Below, piece after piece: positions 46,140 through 60,045 of a DNA stretch of 64,000 nucleotides. This stretch comes from Piromyces finnis. Its lineage: Eukaryota > Neocallimastigomycota > Neocallimastigomycetes > Neocallimastigales > Neocallimastigaceae. The DNA is taken from NCBI GenBank assembly GCA_002104945.1, contig MCFH01000028.1:62001-126000 (forward strand), given 5' to 3'. Each line of letters opens with the position of its first letter. Positions within the stretch are counted from its first letter, which is position 1. The translations under genes and the position numbers were made by a program. The notes under the pieces are model-generated. The model was not told where the DNA came from and made no database searches. It saw only the letters and a list, made by a program, of their open reading frames with translations.

Positions 46140-46971
46140 ATTGAGAAGAATTCAACTCTCTGATTCTCAAAATAATTTTCAATACAAATAAAAAAAAAAA
46201 AAAAGAAAGAAAAAAAAAAAAAGAAAAAATAATTCCTATTAAAATATGAAAGATACATTTTTTGTCGAAACTTTGACAAAGCAAAAGAAAATTTATACAA
46301 TACTTTTTGTAAATTATTTAACTTATCATCCTTCTTTCACCATTTTAATACAATGTTTTTTTTTTTTTTTTTTTTTTTAATTATTATTTTTATTATTTAT
46401 ATAATAAAGTGATAATTTCCAGCCAAGATTCCAAAAAATAAAATTAAAAAAAGGAAAAGAAAAAAGGAGAAAATTTTAAAAAAATTATTTTTTACCTTGA
46501 GAAAAAAAAAAAAAAATACCAACCATAAAATATGTTCACTTAAAAAGATAGGATATTTAAAAATAATAATAATAATAATAATAAATTAAAAAAAAAAGAA
46601 ATGAAAGAAAAGTTTAAAAAAAAAAAAATAAAAGCAATATTTAATGGAAAAAATCAAGAAAGAAAAAAAAAAAAAAAAAAAAAAAGAATCCGTTTCAATT
46701 CACTAAATTTTTAAGTTGAATTTAATAAGAAAGAAATATATATATATTTATTATTTTTATATTAATTCACATTCCTAACAACGATATTCTATATTTTATT
46801 CACACATATATATTATCCTTTTCTTTTTTTTTTTTTTTTTTATTTAGCAAATTAAATGATAGACTAATAATATATAAAAAAAAGAAATGAATACTATTTT
46901 CCTTTAATATGGAAAAAGAAGAAAACATCATAGATTAATTTAAAATAATATAGCAACATTTTATATTACAA

Positions 46972-47002
<31 letters not shown>

Positions 47003-47136
47003 GTAATTATCTTTTTTATTCCCTTTATTTTTTTCCTTTTCTTTTCATTTTTATTTTATTTTATTTTTTTTTTTTTTTTTTTTTTATAGTATATTCTCTA
47101 TAAATTAAAAAAAGAAAAAAAAGAAAAGAAATATAA

Positions 47137-47174
<38 letters not shown>

Positions 47175-47846
47175 TTAAAAAGAAAAAATAAATATATACA
47201 TAAAAAAAATATAAATATAGTAAGTAATATAATGTCACATATCATATAACAAAAAAAAAAAAATAATAATAATAAAAAAAATAAAATAAAAATAATAATT
47301 ATAATATACTAAACTATGGTATACATAAATTAATTATAATTTTAGATAGAATGAAAATTAATAAATTTTAAATTGAAATAACCTGGGTTATATATAAATA
47401 TAAATATATCACATTTGAATAGGAAAATAGAAAAAGATGATGCTTTAAACCATCGGAGTAATTGTTATTGGGAGGTGGTTACAGGGATTGAGTAAAATAT
47501 TAATAATAAACATTAAAAAGATGGATAAAATTTTTCAAAGTTTTTTTTTTTTTTTTTGAATAAACGGGAATAATTTATGAACATTCTGTAAGCCTATCAT
47601 TCTTGAATAGCTTTAATATTAGAATTATGGAATGGAATATATAGATTTCTAATTTTTTTTTTTTTAATTCCTTCATTTTCTATTTTGTTATTTATCACAT
47701 AAAAATAATGGATAATATAAAGGTGATTTGAATGATAGTTGTAAATGTTATTATATTGTTACTTTTCTTTCCTTTTTAAATATTATTAAAATTGTAGCCT
47801 AATTTTGTAGAGTTGGGTTATTTTCAATGATTTCATTATGAACCGT
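46140..47846. other. Convergent intergenic region between EIF2A and the membrane-protein pair
   Basis: Poly-A/poly-T blocks and AAT repeats (46563-46585, 46975-47001). A short mixed patch lies near 47445-47490. No gene supported. Confidence 0.6.
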
Positions 47847-48064
47847 TTAATTATTTACTGTTTTTTCTTTCGTTGTTATTTCAATTTCGTTTTCTTCTTC
47901 TAATATTACAAAATTCTCTTTACCTTTTCCTTTCTTAACCTTTAGAATGTATAATAATATAATAATGAAAAAGGCAGCCTATATATTTTTTATTATTTTT
48001 TAAAATATATATATATTAATATTTATTTGTTGTTGAAATAAAATAAAATTAATTATTATTATTA

Positions 48065-48107
<43 letters not shown>

Positions 48108-48116
48108 TACTACTAC

Positions 48117-48152
<36 letters not shown>

Positions 48153-48158
48153 TACTAC

Positions 48159-48195
<37 letters not shown>

Positions 48196-48849
48196 ATACT
48201 TACTTCAAATATAAATATCATAATGAAAAATAATAAAAACATTGTATTGAGACTTATTTGATAAGTTGATTTAACCCAAAAAATCATGAATACTTTTGCT
48301 ATAAAATAACAGCCATAAATAAATTCAAAAAAATACATGAACTTTGTATTTTTCTTTATTTTTATTTAAATTATAAAGAATATATATGTAATATAAAATA
48401 AGAAATGTTAATCTTTCTTCATTTATTTATTTATTTACTAATAAAAAAAAAGTTATTCAATGCAATTTATTATTAGAAAAAAATTTTATACTTACTTTAC
48501 TGATTGCAAGAAATAATAAACATGATAATAAAATAGATGATGAATATACAGCAATTAAAGCATTTTTAAGAGTGCTAACCTCTTCACTAGCAAAATTTAA
48601 ACAAAAAATTCTTAAAGCACCAATACCCTAAAATTTAAAAATTTAAAGTAATTTATAAAAATATATATATATATATTTAATATTTCTTGATTAAGTTATA
48701 ATAAAAACTGGTGTTGAATAAAAAAAACATAAATAGAAATATGTATATTATGTATATCTATATATATATTGAGAATGTTTTATAATTACAATAAAATACA
48801 AGTTACAAGACAAAATTGTAGATTCACTTAACAAAAGTGATAAACCCAT
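47847..48849 (-). CDS. Small four-TM membrane protein, tandem paralogue A (unknown function)
   Basis: I assembled this gene by comparison with its neighbour at 50554-51427. Minus-strand exons: 48849-48790, 48627-48496, 48353-48204, 47978-47847; all junctions are GT-AG at phase 0, giving 157 residues. Hydrophobic stretches lie at about 3-30, 46-64, 70-92 and 97-124, followed by a short charged tail (KVKKGKGKENF, then EEENEIEI) that is probably cytosolic. The last exon starts inside the fourth hydrophobic stretch. It has the same exon count, phases and exon 2 length (44 codons) as paralogue B. Both share FEFIYGCYFIAKVF/FEYIYVCYIIAKVF in exon 3 and identical EVSII-type donor contexts. I recognise no family; no catalytic motif or signal peptide is seen. 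Confidence 0.72.
48053..48195. repeat. ATT/ACT triplet repeat in intron 3 of paralogue A
   Basis: ATT triplets with two ACTACTACT interruptions, within the intron 47979-48203. Paralogue B has no such repeat at this place. Confidence 0.9.
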
Positions 48850-48931
48850 TTTTATTATTTTCATCATTTTTATAGTTTTTAATTTTTTTATTATTTATTT
48901 ATCTTGTTTGTTCTTTAAATAATAATTATTT

Positions 48932-48967
<36 letters not shown>

Positions 48968-50553
48968 TCTATTTCGTTTAATTCTATTTGATTTTCCTTG
49001 AATTTCGTTTTTGCCTTGTTTTACTTTTTTATTTCATAAACTATAATTTTTTTTTTTTTTTTTTTTTTTTTTTGGAAATTAAAATTATATTAAATTAAAT
49101 GATATATTAAAACTTGTTTCTTATTGGTGAAAATTTTTATTTTTTGTTTTAAAAAGTTTATCGTAAATTCTAAAATTCTAATCTTAGTTTTTAATTGAAG
49201 AAACTTTTTAACAATTATTAATAATCAAATAAGTGTAATGTATGCTCTTTTTGATAAAAATTGTAACATACTGCCAAGTATTTTATAAATCTAACATTAT
49301 TATTTTATTATATATCATGTATTAAAAAAAAAGAAACATTTCTTTTTTTTTTTTATTGATTGTAAAATAAATAATCAATGATTTTCAAATAATACTTGTA
49401 CATATAACATGGAAGCTATGGTTGAACATTATATAATTAATCTATTTTTTTTTTTTTCATCTTTTAAAAGATATAAATGAAAATGTGGTTAAATGTTTGG
49501 TAAATCTTATACAAAGAATTTAGATTTTCAGATTGATTATTTAACGAATATATATTAGTTATTAAAATAATAGTTTTTATTTATGAACTATAGTTTTTTA
49601 TAATAATATAATTAAAACAATAATGTATAATAAAATTTTTAACTACATTTAAAGTAAATTCTATCGATTGATTCTTTTATTATTTAATGACAGTATTAAT
49701 ATATATTTCTTTTGTTTATCGCTTTATATAATAAAAGAAAATAGATCTATGAAAAAAAATGGGTCCAAAATTTAATGTGGATTTAAATATTAAAATTTTT
49801 TGAATATTGATTATTCTAACAAAATATTTTTCATTAGAATAAAGGATTAAAATGAAAAAAGCAAAGGAAGATAATATAATGAATATAAATTACAAATTAT
49901 TTATATCTATTCATCTACATTTATAAATAACTCTATAATTTCTATATGCTAATATTTGTTTTTCTATTAAAAAAAAAAAAAAAAGTATCATTCTAAAGGA
50001 AAGGAATAAAATATATCATAGTATTTCAATAAAAGATAATGTAATAAACAAAGAACGATTTAATTATACATTGCTAAAAATTTCAATATGTTTTATTTAA
50101 TCACTAGGAATTTGTGTAGATTATCTAGTTTGCTATATATATTTTCTTTAAAAAAAGGGTATCAACAATAAAGAGAAACATTCTCCTTTTTTTTAAAAAA
50201 TAAATGTAATATTTTTTAAGAATATTATTATTATTTTTATTTTTTATGTTTATTTTTATCCTTTAATTGGTATTAATATATAATTTTTTACAAACATTAA
50301 AATATTATTTTAAAAAGGGGAAAAAATCTTTTCCTTTTTAAAATTAATAAATAATTTATGACTGAAGATAAAACTATATTTATTCTCCTTTTTAATAGAA
50401 TAAAAAAGGGAATTTCAATCTTCATATTTCTTTATTTATTACTTTCTATAAAAAAAGAATGAAAAATAAAATTGATTCGGGTGATAACTAATATATTAAT
50501 CTATTGTTATTACCTCTTTTTTATATATGTCAATTTTCTTTTTTCTTTTTTAT
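48850..50553. other. Spacer between the tandem paralogues
   Basis: The part just upstream of paralogue A (48860-49190) matches the sequence upstream of paralogue B. The shared words include ATTGGTGAAAATTTT and TTTATCGTAAATTCTAAAAT, so the duplication included the promoter region. The rest is AT-rich with nothing recognised. Confidence 0.65.
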
Positions 50554-51427
50554 TTAATCACGAGCTGACTCGAGTTCAACAGTTTCATAATCAGTTGCTT
50601 CCTTTACATTTACTTCTTCTTCGGATGTTTTCTTAACCTCGTTTTCGTCTAATTTTTTAAATTCTACTTTGTATCGCTTATTGTTATTTTTTTCTTCTTC
50701 CTTAATGTGGAAAAATAAAATAACAGGGAAGAAAAGCTATATTTTTAAAGTATATATATTTTAATATTTACTTAGTATAGTATAAAATAAAAAGAGTTAC
50801 TTTTTTTTATAATACTTACTTCAAGTATAGTTGCTATCAAAAGACCAATTACGAAAAATGCATCTATTACACTATAAAAATGATAAATTTTTGACCAAAT
50901 ATTGAGGAATACTTTTGCTATAATATAGCATACATAAATATATTCAAATAAATACATCATTCTTATATTGTCCTTTATTTGTATTTAAATTTTTATATTA
51001 TAAAAATTCAGAAATATTAATAATTTTCTTATTTATTTTTTAATTGAAAAAAAAAAAAAATAAGAAAATTAATTTACTATTATAAAAAAATATTTCTACT
51101 TGCTTTTACAAGAGCAAAACATAATAAACCTGATGATAAAATTAATAATGCATATAGGCTAACAAACAATTTTCTTGAAAAGTCAAATGTTTCATAATCA
51201 ATACTGAAACATATAATTCTTAATACATTTATATTCTAAAATTATAAACATTTAAAATAATATATAAAATTATTATCATTTTATATATATATATATCTTT
51301 TTAATTAATTTATAGTAAAAAGAGGTTAAAATTATAAGTATAAATATATAAATATATATTGAGAACATTTTATAATTACAACAAAAGCTAAGTTACAGGC
51401 AGAAACTACTTTACTAAATGGAGTCAT
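50554..51427 (-). CDS. Small four-TM membrane protein, tandem paralogue B (unknown function)
   Basis: Minus-strand exons: 51427-51380, 51235-51104, 50972-50820, 50736-50554; all phase 0, giving 171 residues. The second intron begins GC (AAA then GCAAGT) instead of GT; the other two are GT-AG. Four hydrophobic stretches match paralogue A. In exon 2, LRIICFSIDYE aligns with LRIFCLNFASE, and LILSSGLLCFALVK with ILLSCLLFLAISK. Exon 3 contains FEYIYVCYIIAKVF. The charged C-terminal tail is longer (about 50 residues, Lys/Glu-rich, ending SARD) than in A. Function unknown; gene identity rests on the conserved exon structure of the pair and on the open, similar protein sequence despite very AT-rich surroundings. 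Confidence 0.72.
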
Positions 51428-52554
51428 TTTTATTATTTTTTTAAATTTTATAGTTTTCTATTATTTTATAATTTGTTTTTTGTTTTTTTGTTTTTTTTTG
51501 TTTTTTTGTTCTTTAAATAATAATTGTTTTGTTTTAATTCTATTTTTGTTTTTTTGTTCTTTAAATAATAATTGTTTTGTTTTAATTCTATTTTTGTTTT
51601 TTTGTTCTTTAAATAATAATTGTTTTGTTTTAATTCTATTTTTGTTTTTTGTTTAATTTCGTTTTTATTAAATTTTGCTTTTTTTTATTTTATTTCAAAG
51701 AACAAAAAATATTTTTTTTAAATTTATTATAAATTAAATTTTTTTATTAAAACTTGTTTTTTATTGGTGAAAATTTTGTTTGTAAAATTTATCGTAAATT
51801 CTAAAATTCTAATCTTATTCCTCATTTAATATCCATCTTTATGTAAAAAGGATTATAACAATTGTTAATTATTAACTGTCAGATAAGTGCTATGCATGTT
51901 CTTTTTGATAAAAGTATTTAGATTTATATAATAATAATTTTATTATTAACTATAATGAATTTAGATTTAAAAGAAAATATAAATACATGTAAATATCCTT
52001 ATATTAAGCATTATTATTATTTAGTATTTTTTATTATGTAAAATATAACTAAATTATATTAATATTACATTAAATAATTCATTCTACACCATATAATAAT
52101 ATAAAATGATAATGACACATTATTGTTTTAATTAAATAAAAAAAAATTATATAACTTTCATCATATTTCAAACTTTTCTTTATAAAGTAGAATTATTATA
52201 GAAAATATTATTTTGATAACATGTGAAATATACCTATATAAATATATTACTTTTTCTATAGGATTATACTCGTATCCAAAGTGTTGAATATTAAATCTAC
52301 TATTGAGATTTCAGAAGCATTTATTTCTAGTAATAGGTAATACAATCGTACAGCATAAATAAAAAATAAGTTATGAATCATTTAAGTTATCCTACTATAA
52401 AAATAACACTACAAACCTATATATTAATAAGTTTTATTTTATATTTTGTAAATACACTAAAATTGAAAACATTATTAAATGTATAAAAAACTCTTTAAAA
52501 ATGAAATAAATATTTAATTGAAACTTAAATTTCTATTTATTTAATGTTGGACTA
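51428..52554. other. Region upstream of paralogue B
   Basis: It holds the 48-bp repeat and the upstream block shared with paralogue A (51750-51820). Beyond it is AT-rich sequence with no recognised feature. Confidence 0.55.
51508..51651. repeat. 48-bp minisatellite, three copies
   Basis: Units start at 51508, 51556 and 51604 (GTTCTTTAAATAATAATTGT...). Only one related copy is present at the matching place upstream of paralogue A (about 48908), so the array expanded after the gene duplication. Confidence 0.92.
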
Positions 52555-52555
52555 T

Positions 52556-53414
52556 TTTTAGTTTCAACAAATATTCAATAGTTTTATTTTTAACCTGTTT
52601 ATTCTTTAATTGCTTTATTTCCATTTTCTTCAAAAATTTTTCTTTCATTTTGAATTTTTCTTCCTTCTTGATAATTCCAAGGTATCTCAATATAATTAAG
52701 TATTAGGCAATCTATATTTTTTTAAAAAATTCTGCTACTAAATTTATTGCGATGATAGTTTTTCAAATTTTCCTATAACATTTAAGATTATATTTTAAAT
52801 AGTAATATTTTATTTAACCTTTTTTAATTTAACAAAAAAAATAATAATGGTAAAAAAGAAAATATTTATATTTTCATGATTGAGTGAAATTATTAGTAAT
52901 ACTAATGTTGTTAAGAATATAATATCTATTATTAGTTTAATTATATTAGAATAACATATGCACAAAAGCATATATACTAAAAAAAACAAACTAATAAAAT
53001 TAAAATAAATATTTATTTATTTATTGATATATAATATAATATTTTTATTAATAACTATTTTGAATATTGTTATAACAATATTTTTTTATTAAAGTAGTAA
53101 TAATATTTTGATAATATTATTAATATAGAATAATGAATATATAATAATAAATAAAAATAATTATTCTTTTTTTTTATTGAATAATAAATATAAAATCTAG
53201 ATTTTTAAAATTATAATTCCTTATATATTTTATATATATATATAAGATGGAACATCTGAGGTTAAAACTAGTTGTGATAGTTTATCTAGTTTATGATATA
53301 ATTACAAAATTTTGAGAAACTTCCAAAACTATTAATAAAGAAGCAAAAAGCTATTGTAATTGTTAATTGAAATACCTTTCTTTCCACAGCCTTAAATATA
53401 TTATCCATTAAAAA
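52556..53414 (-). pseudogene. Possible decayed third copy of the membrane-protein family
   Basis: On the minus strand an ATG near 53412 opens MDNIFKAVERKVFQ and a hydrophobic run, reaching TTTTGTAATTATA, the same donor context as exon 1 of A and B. Near 52990-52840 a hydrophobic frame (ICYSNIIKLIIDIIF) vaguely resembles exon 3. At 52680-52556 a Lys/Glu-rich frame resembles the tail exon. No exon 2 is found and the exon 3 frame is broken. Weak evidence. Confidence 0.3.
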
Positions 53415-53556
53415 ATAAATTATAACTTTATTAAATTAACTCTTGCAATACATACTAGTTTGAATAATAGTTTAGGTTTAATGATAATACTAATAGTATT
53501 ATTTAGAGATTTTCACAAAAAGTTTTAGAAAAAAAGAAAGAAAAAACATTACTTTT

Positions 53557-54735
<1,179 letters not shown>

Positions 54736-57192
54736 TAATAATTAATGAAATTTTTTTGTACCACTTTAAAAAAAAAGAATATTTAAAAATTTAATTTTGT
54801 ACTACATTTGAAAAACAAAATCACACCAATAAAAATGATGGAAAATAATTTTAAAAAATAAAGATGAAAAAAAAAATCATTTAGTTAAAGAGAATAATTA
54901 ATAGTATTAATAAGAATATAGTTAATACTATAAAAGTGTTAATCGTAAGGATAGTTTGATAATGCAAAATAGTTAATAATTGAGAGTATTATCTATTATT
55001 ATTAATATTATAACATTGATAATATAAGACTAATTGATGTTGATAATAATCATTATTGAAATGGTTAATAATTAATTAATTATAATAAATTAATTATGAT
55101 AATTATAATAAAAATTTAAAAACAAATAATTTTCAATTAATAATATTAATTATAAACCACCTAAAAAAAGCATATTGAATAATGAAAGATTAACAAAACT
55201 TTCATCACTCTTGTAAAGTATATAATAAACAAAACATAACAAATATAGTAAGAAGATTAGAAAACATCATTATTATCATCATCATTAAATTAATTATTAA
55301 TAGTCATTTGATTACTTTTTTTATATTTCCTTTATGAAAACTATATTTTTTATAATATTTCCATATTTTCATCATTCCATCTTTACTAGATTTTTTTTTT
55401 ATCATTAACCGGTAAAGATTATAAATTCTCTTTGTAGAAAAAAAAATACAAATTTAGAATAATTTTTTATTAAATTTAAATAGTAAAACATTACCATTAT
55501 CAATGTAGAAATACATTTAAGTTATTCCCATATTTAAATTGACATCGACTAACTCTTTCTAATAAGAATGGTCATGTAAAGTTACCTTTTGGTAAAAAGG
55601 TCACTTTTTATTAAAAAATTTTTATTTTAAAAAATGTTATAATACATTGTGGTTACACAAAATATATTATTAATAAAATAATTAAATAAATTTATAATAA
55701 TTAAAGTTTGAATAAATTTTTATATAGTTTCAAGAATTGTTTAATAAAACATATAATTAATATATTATCAAATGGATTATTTATTTGAAATAAATGAGTA
55801 ATTAAAAATTTAATTAAAATATACCATTTTAATATAATATTTTGTCAACATTCTCAATATAGAAAATTTAATATAATTAAGGTTAGTATCGTTTTAGTTT
55901 TATTATTATGTAAAATTTGATTAGTATTATAAAGAATATTTCTATACCATTTTAATATATTATAATTATATTTTAAATATTATATTTCAAGCTCATCTTT
56001 TAAACCTTTTTTTATAATAAAAATAAAAATAGGTATTTGATCTGGTAGGGTAAAATACCTTTTAATCATGGTGTATTTATACCAGAAATAGTTAAAAAGG
56101 TTCAAACCTATTAAATCATTTTTTTTAATTGAAAGAAATTGAATTAGGTTAACTAAATAGATAAATCATATTTGTTATTTTAAATCCTATTCCTTTAACT
56201 AATAACACGGAAAGGATAGTATAATTTTGTCCTATTTATTTTTATGTCTTTCAAAAAAAAAAAAAATTAACCAGAAACCTAAGCTAAAATGAAGTATTCT
56301 TTAACAAAGATTTTCTGATAGAAATTTTTATTGTGGAAAATTTATTAATTTCTATTGACTTGTTTGGATATATTAATAATTTATTTTTCCATTTAATATA
56401 ATATATATAATATATATTATTCCTATAGAATAATTAATTTTATTTCTATTAATTTTATTTTCAATTTCATTAGTTCACACTTAATTTATAATTATTTATA
56501 ATTATTAAAATAATACTAATCTAATACTAATCTTTAATAATTAAAATTTTATTATTTATAATGATTTTATTATTAATTATGATTTTATTATTTATTATTC
56601 ATAATATTAATAATTTATAATATTATATATTCTTTATTTTTATTATTCGTTTATTTGTTTGAAATCTTATAAATGAAACAACAATAGAAAAAAAAAATTT
56701 TTTTTTTTTAATAGAAATTTTAAATTATTTTGAATAAATTACACAATTTTTTTTTATAATAATTAAACTTTTTATAAAAAATAATAAATTAAATAATAAA
56801 TAAAATTTTATATATAAATAAAAAACAAAAATTTTTTTTTTTTCTTGTTAAAATATCAATAAAAAAAAAAAAGGTAACTTTAAATAAACAAATAGAAATT
56901 ATTTAATAATTAAAAATAATAATTATAAATAACAACAACAGTATATATGTAAAAGTGTTTTATAAACATTAAACTGTTGTATTAAACAAAAGTATCTTTA
57001 ATACACTCTTTTAATAAACATATATAGATAGAAAACAATTATTAAATATTTCTATTCAATTTAATTTAATTTACCCAAAATTGTAATAGAGATTATAGAT
57101 TAAAAAAAAAAAGATTATATCCTATTTATAAATAAAAATAATTTAAGGAAATTTTTTAAAAAAAAAATACATAAATTAGAATAAAAAATAAA
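54736..57192. other. Intergenic region
   Basis: AT-rich with no homopolymer dominance; several mixed patches (55380-55600, 56030-56300) but no frame or RNA I can support. Confidence 0.55.
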
Positions 57193-58485
57193 ATGGAAGC
57201 AGATAAACCTAATAATAATGTAAATAGTGGAAATCCAAATACACAAAATAATAATAATATGGGGAATAATGAAACACCACCACAAAGTAATAATAATCCT
57301 ATGGGAAATAATGAAATACCACCACAAAGTAATAATAATCCTATGGGAAATAATGAAACACCACCACAAAATAATAATAATCCTATGGGAAATAATGAAA
57401 CACCACCACAAAGTAATAATAATCCTATGGGAAATAATTCTACCATGGCAAACAACCATGAAAATAATTTCAATAATATGAATGGTGTAAATAATTCAGC
57501 AATAGCAGGTGCTCCAGCAGAAAATGATAAAGCGCCATCCTCAAGCTCATACCCAATTATTTGTACTGTTTGTGCCTTTGCTTTTATTATTGGTATTTAT
57601 ATTTATATTATTATGTCAAAGAAAAATAAGAATCCTTCAAAATCATCAAAAAAAGAATTCAATAAAAGTAATGATTTATTTGCATTTAATCCAAATATGG
57701 GGAATCAAGTAAATAATTCTCATCCACTTTTTTCACATAATAATAATTCAAAGGTTTATGGTGGAGGTTTATCAGACTCAGAGGTCACTTCACCATTTTC
57801 TGATACAAACAATCTTATCAACTTTAACAGGGCTCAAATTCAACAACCAATTAACTTTATGAATAAGGATTATGGTGAGCCACCAGTTTACCACCAAAAT
57901 AAAGAACACTATCCAAATCCATTATATAACCATAGTAAGCCAACTCAACCAAATAAGTCAACTTTCACACCTAAACCTACACCTGTTGTTACACCATCCA
58001 TTTCTCCAGTAAGTAGTAATAGTATGAACATGGGAATAAGTTCACCAAAAAAATATAATAGAGAAAATGATGTTGAAGGTGATAAGACTATATTAACTCA
58101 AGAAGAAATTCAATTATTAAAAATGAGAAAAAATAGTATGAGAAATGCTAAAAATAACGATAGAATGGAATATTCCTCACGTTATAACAATGAAAAATCA
58201 ATACCAACTATAGGTGGAGGAATGCAAAATAGAAATGAAAGATTTAATACTCCAAATATTGATGAAGTAGCACCATTTAATAATTTCTTGTCAAATAATA
58301 CACAAATAAAGAAACCAGAAAATATATTCGTTAGAGATTCTGTCACCGATGATTCCTTTAATGATAATTCATTCATCAGAAAATTAGGTAATAATATTAA
58401 GATTGAAACAAAGAAATTTGAATATGAAGAAGAAACCATCGAAGAACCAATTAATAAATTAAAAATAAAAAGATTTAATAATTAA
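57193..58485 (+). CDS. Asn-rich single-pass membrane protein with 14-residue repeats (unknown function)
   Basis: One uninterrupted frame of 430 residues; the start is the first ATG after an in-frame AT-rich leader. Residues 24-79 are four tandem repeats of GNNETPPQSNNNPM (42 bases each). Three of the four, and the following NNST, carry an Asn-x-Thr glycosylation sequon; the second reads GNNEIPPQ and loses it. A single hydrophobic helix follows at about 120-141 (YPIICTVCAFAFIIGIYIYI). It is followed at once by SKKNKN, so the N-terminus is predicted outside and the remaining 290 residues inside. The inner part is Asn/Ser/Pro-rich with a charged end. There is no cleavable signal peptide. The layout recalls fungal cell-surface sensors of the Mid2/Wsc kind, but no homology can be claimed. 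Confidence 0.85.
   Translation: MEADKPNNNVNSGNPNTQNNNNMGNNETPPQSNNNPMGNNEIPPQSNNNPMGNNETPPQNNNNPMGNNETPPQSNNNPMGNNSTMANNHENNFNNMNGVNNSAIAGAPAENDKAPSSSSYPIICTVCAFAFIIGIYIYIIMSKKNKNPSKSSKKEFNKSNDLFAFNPNMGNQVNNSHPLFSHNNNSKVYGGGLSDSEVTSPFSDTNNLINFNRAQIQQPINFMNKDYGEPPVYHQNKEHYPNPLYNHSKPTQPNKSTFTPKPTPVVTPSISPVSSNSMNMGISSPKKYNRENDVEGDKTILTQEEIQLLKMRKNSMRNAKNNDRMEYSSRYNNEKSIPTIGGGMQNRNERFNTPNIDEVAPFNNFLSNNTQIKKPENIFVRDSVTDDSFNDNSFIRKLGNNIKIETKKFEYEEETIEEPINKLKIKRFNN
57262..57429 (+). repeat. 42-bp coding minisatellite, four copies
   Basis: Encodes the 14-residue repeats of the membrane protein; copies differ by single bases (T/I and S/N changes). Confidence 0.93.
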
Positions 58486-59799
58486 GGAATAATAGTTTTT
58501 TTTTAAAAAAAAATATAGAAAAATCAAATTTTGTACGTTTTTTTTTTTATTTTTTGGAAGGATTTAATTTCTCAATTTTATTCATTATAGACATGGGAGC
58601 AATTATTATTAACAAAATTACATTAAAAGGATTTTTTTTTTAAAAAAAAAATCAATATTATTAAAAGTCTGTAAAATATCATTATTGTTATCAAATATTA
58701 TATTTTTTATAAACCTTTTTGTAAATGCAAAAGTTTAAAAAAAAAAAAAACATTTTTGGTTAAATTTTATTTCAAAAATGTATATGTATACAGCATATAC
58801 AATTCAACAAAAAAGTAAGAAAAACAAAAAACAAACTGATAAAAATAATATCAACAATAGTAATATAATTATGATCATTATTTTTATTTATTTATTTTTA
58901 AATTATCCATCAACGATTAAAAAAAAAAAAAATCAAAGAATAAATTAAAAATAAAAATGAAAAAACAAAAAGCAACAAAAATATAGAAGAATAGAAAATA
59001 GAAGAAAAAGAAAAGACTTAACTTTTATATTTAATAGATCACTTTAAAAAAGTATTTAATAATACTTTTTATAATTCAAAGTTATGTCAACATTAATACT
59101 ATTGTACTATTAAAATTTATATATAATACTATAGTAATATAATTTTTATTATTATAAAACTAAAAAGTAATATTATATATATAAATATACATAATAACAA
59201 CAATAATAATAATAATTTATTATTAATAATTAAAAAAAAAAAAAAAAGATGGGGAATATATATAAATATTTCTATTTTTTTAATATATATACAAACATTT
59301 TTTTTATATATTATTTTTCCCATCATGTTGTGAGTTTATAGAGTGATCTATTACATGCTCACACACATATATAAATATATATAAATATCATTTTATATTA
59401 TTTTTATTATTTATCTTTTTATATATAAAATTTTTAAATTTATATATAATCATCACCTTATTCAACCTTTATAGAAAAAGAAAAATTATTAGTAGTAGTA
59501 GTAGTACCTACTACTAATAATAATAATAAAAAATAAAAAAAAAAATTTTTTTAAAAAAAAAAAAGGAATATATATATATATTTTTTTTACTATTATATGT
59601 TGATATTGTAGTTAACTCTTTTTTTTTTTTTTTTTTTTTCAAAAGGATTAAACAAGTATTCTGCTAAAAAAAAAAAAAAAAAAAAAAAAAGAATCAAAGG
59701 AAAAAAATTCATTTATGTTGTGTTCCTTGACCTCAAAAAAAAAAAAAAAAAAGGATAATGATTTTATTTCATATTTTTTTAATTTTAATATTTCTTAAG

Positions 59800-60045
59800 A
59801 GTTATTATATTGCGATGACTAGAAAACGATATTAATCCAAGAGTTTCTGCCCAATGTTATGAATTTTAAAGCTCGGAAATGGCAATAAGCCAAATACCTT
59901 GTCATCTCATTAGTGACGTGCATAAATTAATTTAATGAGATTTCCACCTGTTCCTTCTTATCTACTATTTAGTGAAATTACAATCAAGAGAATAGATTTG
60001 GTAGAGTCAACTAAGAAAAAAGTCTACACAATAAATATTTTTTTT
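59800..60045. other. Complex-sequence island of unknown origin
   Basis: About 245 bases of mixed composition bounded by A and T homopolymers. It holds the inverted words GTCATCTCATTAGTGAC (59907-59923) and TTAATGAGATT (59932-59942). On the minus strand a 34-codon frame starting MHVTNEMTRYLAYCHFRALK ends in TAG. No family or RNA recognised. Confidence 0.4.
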
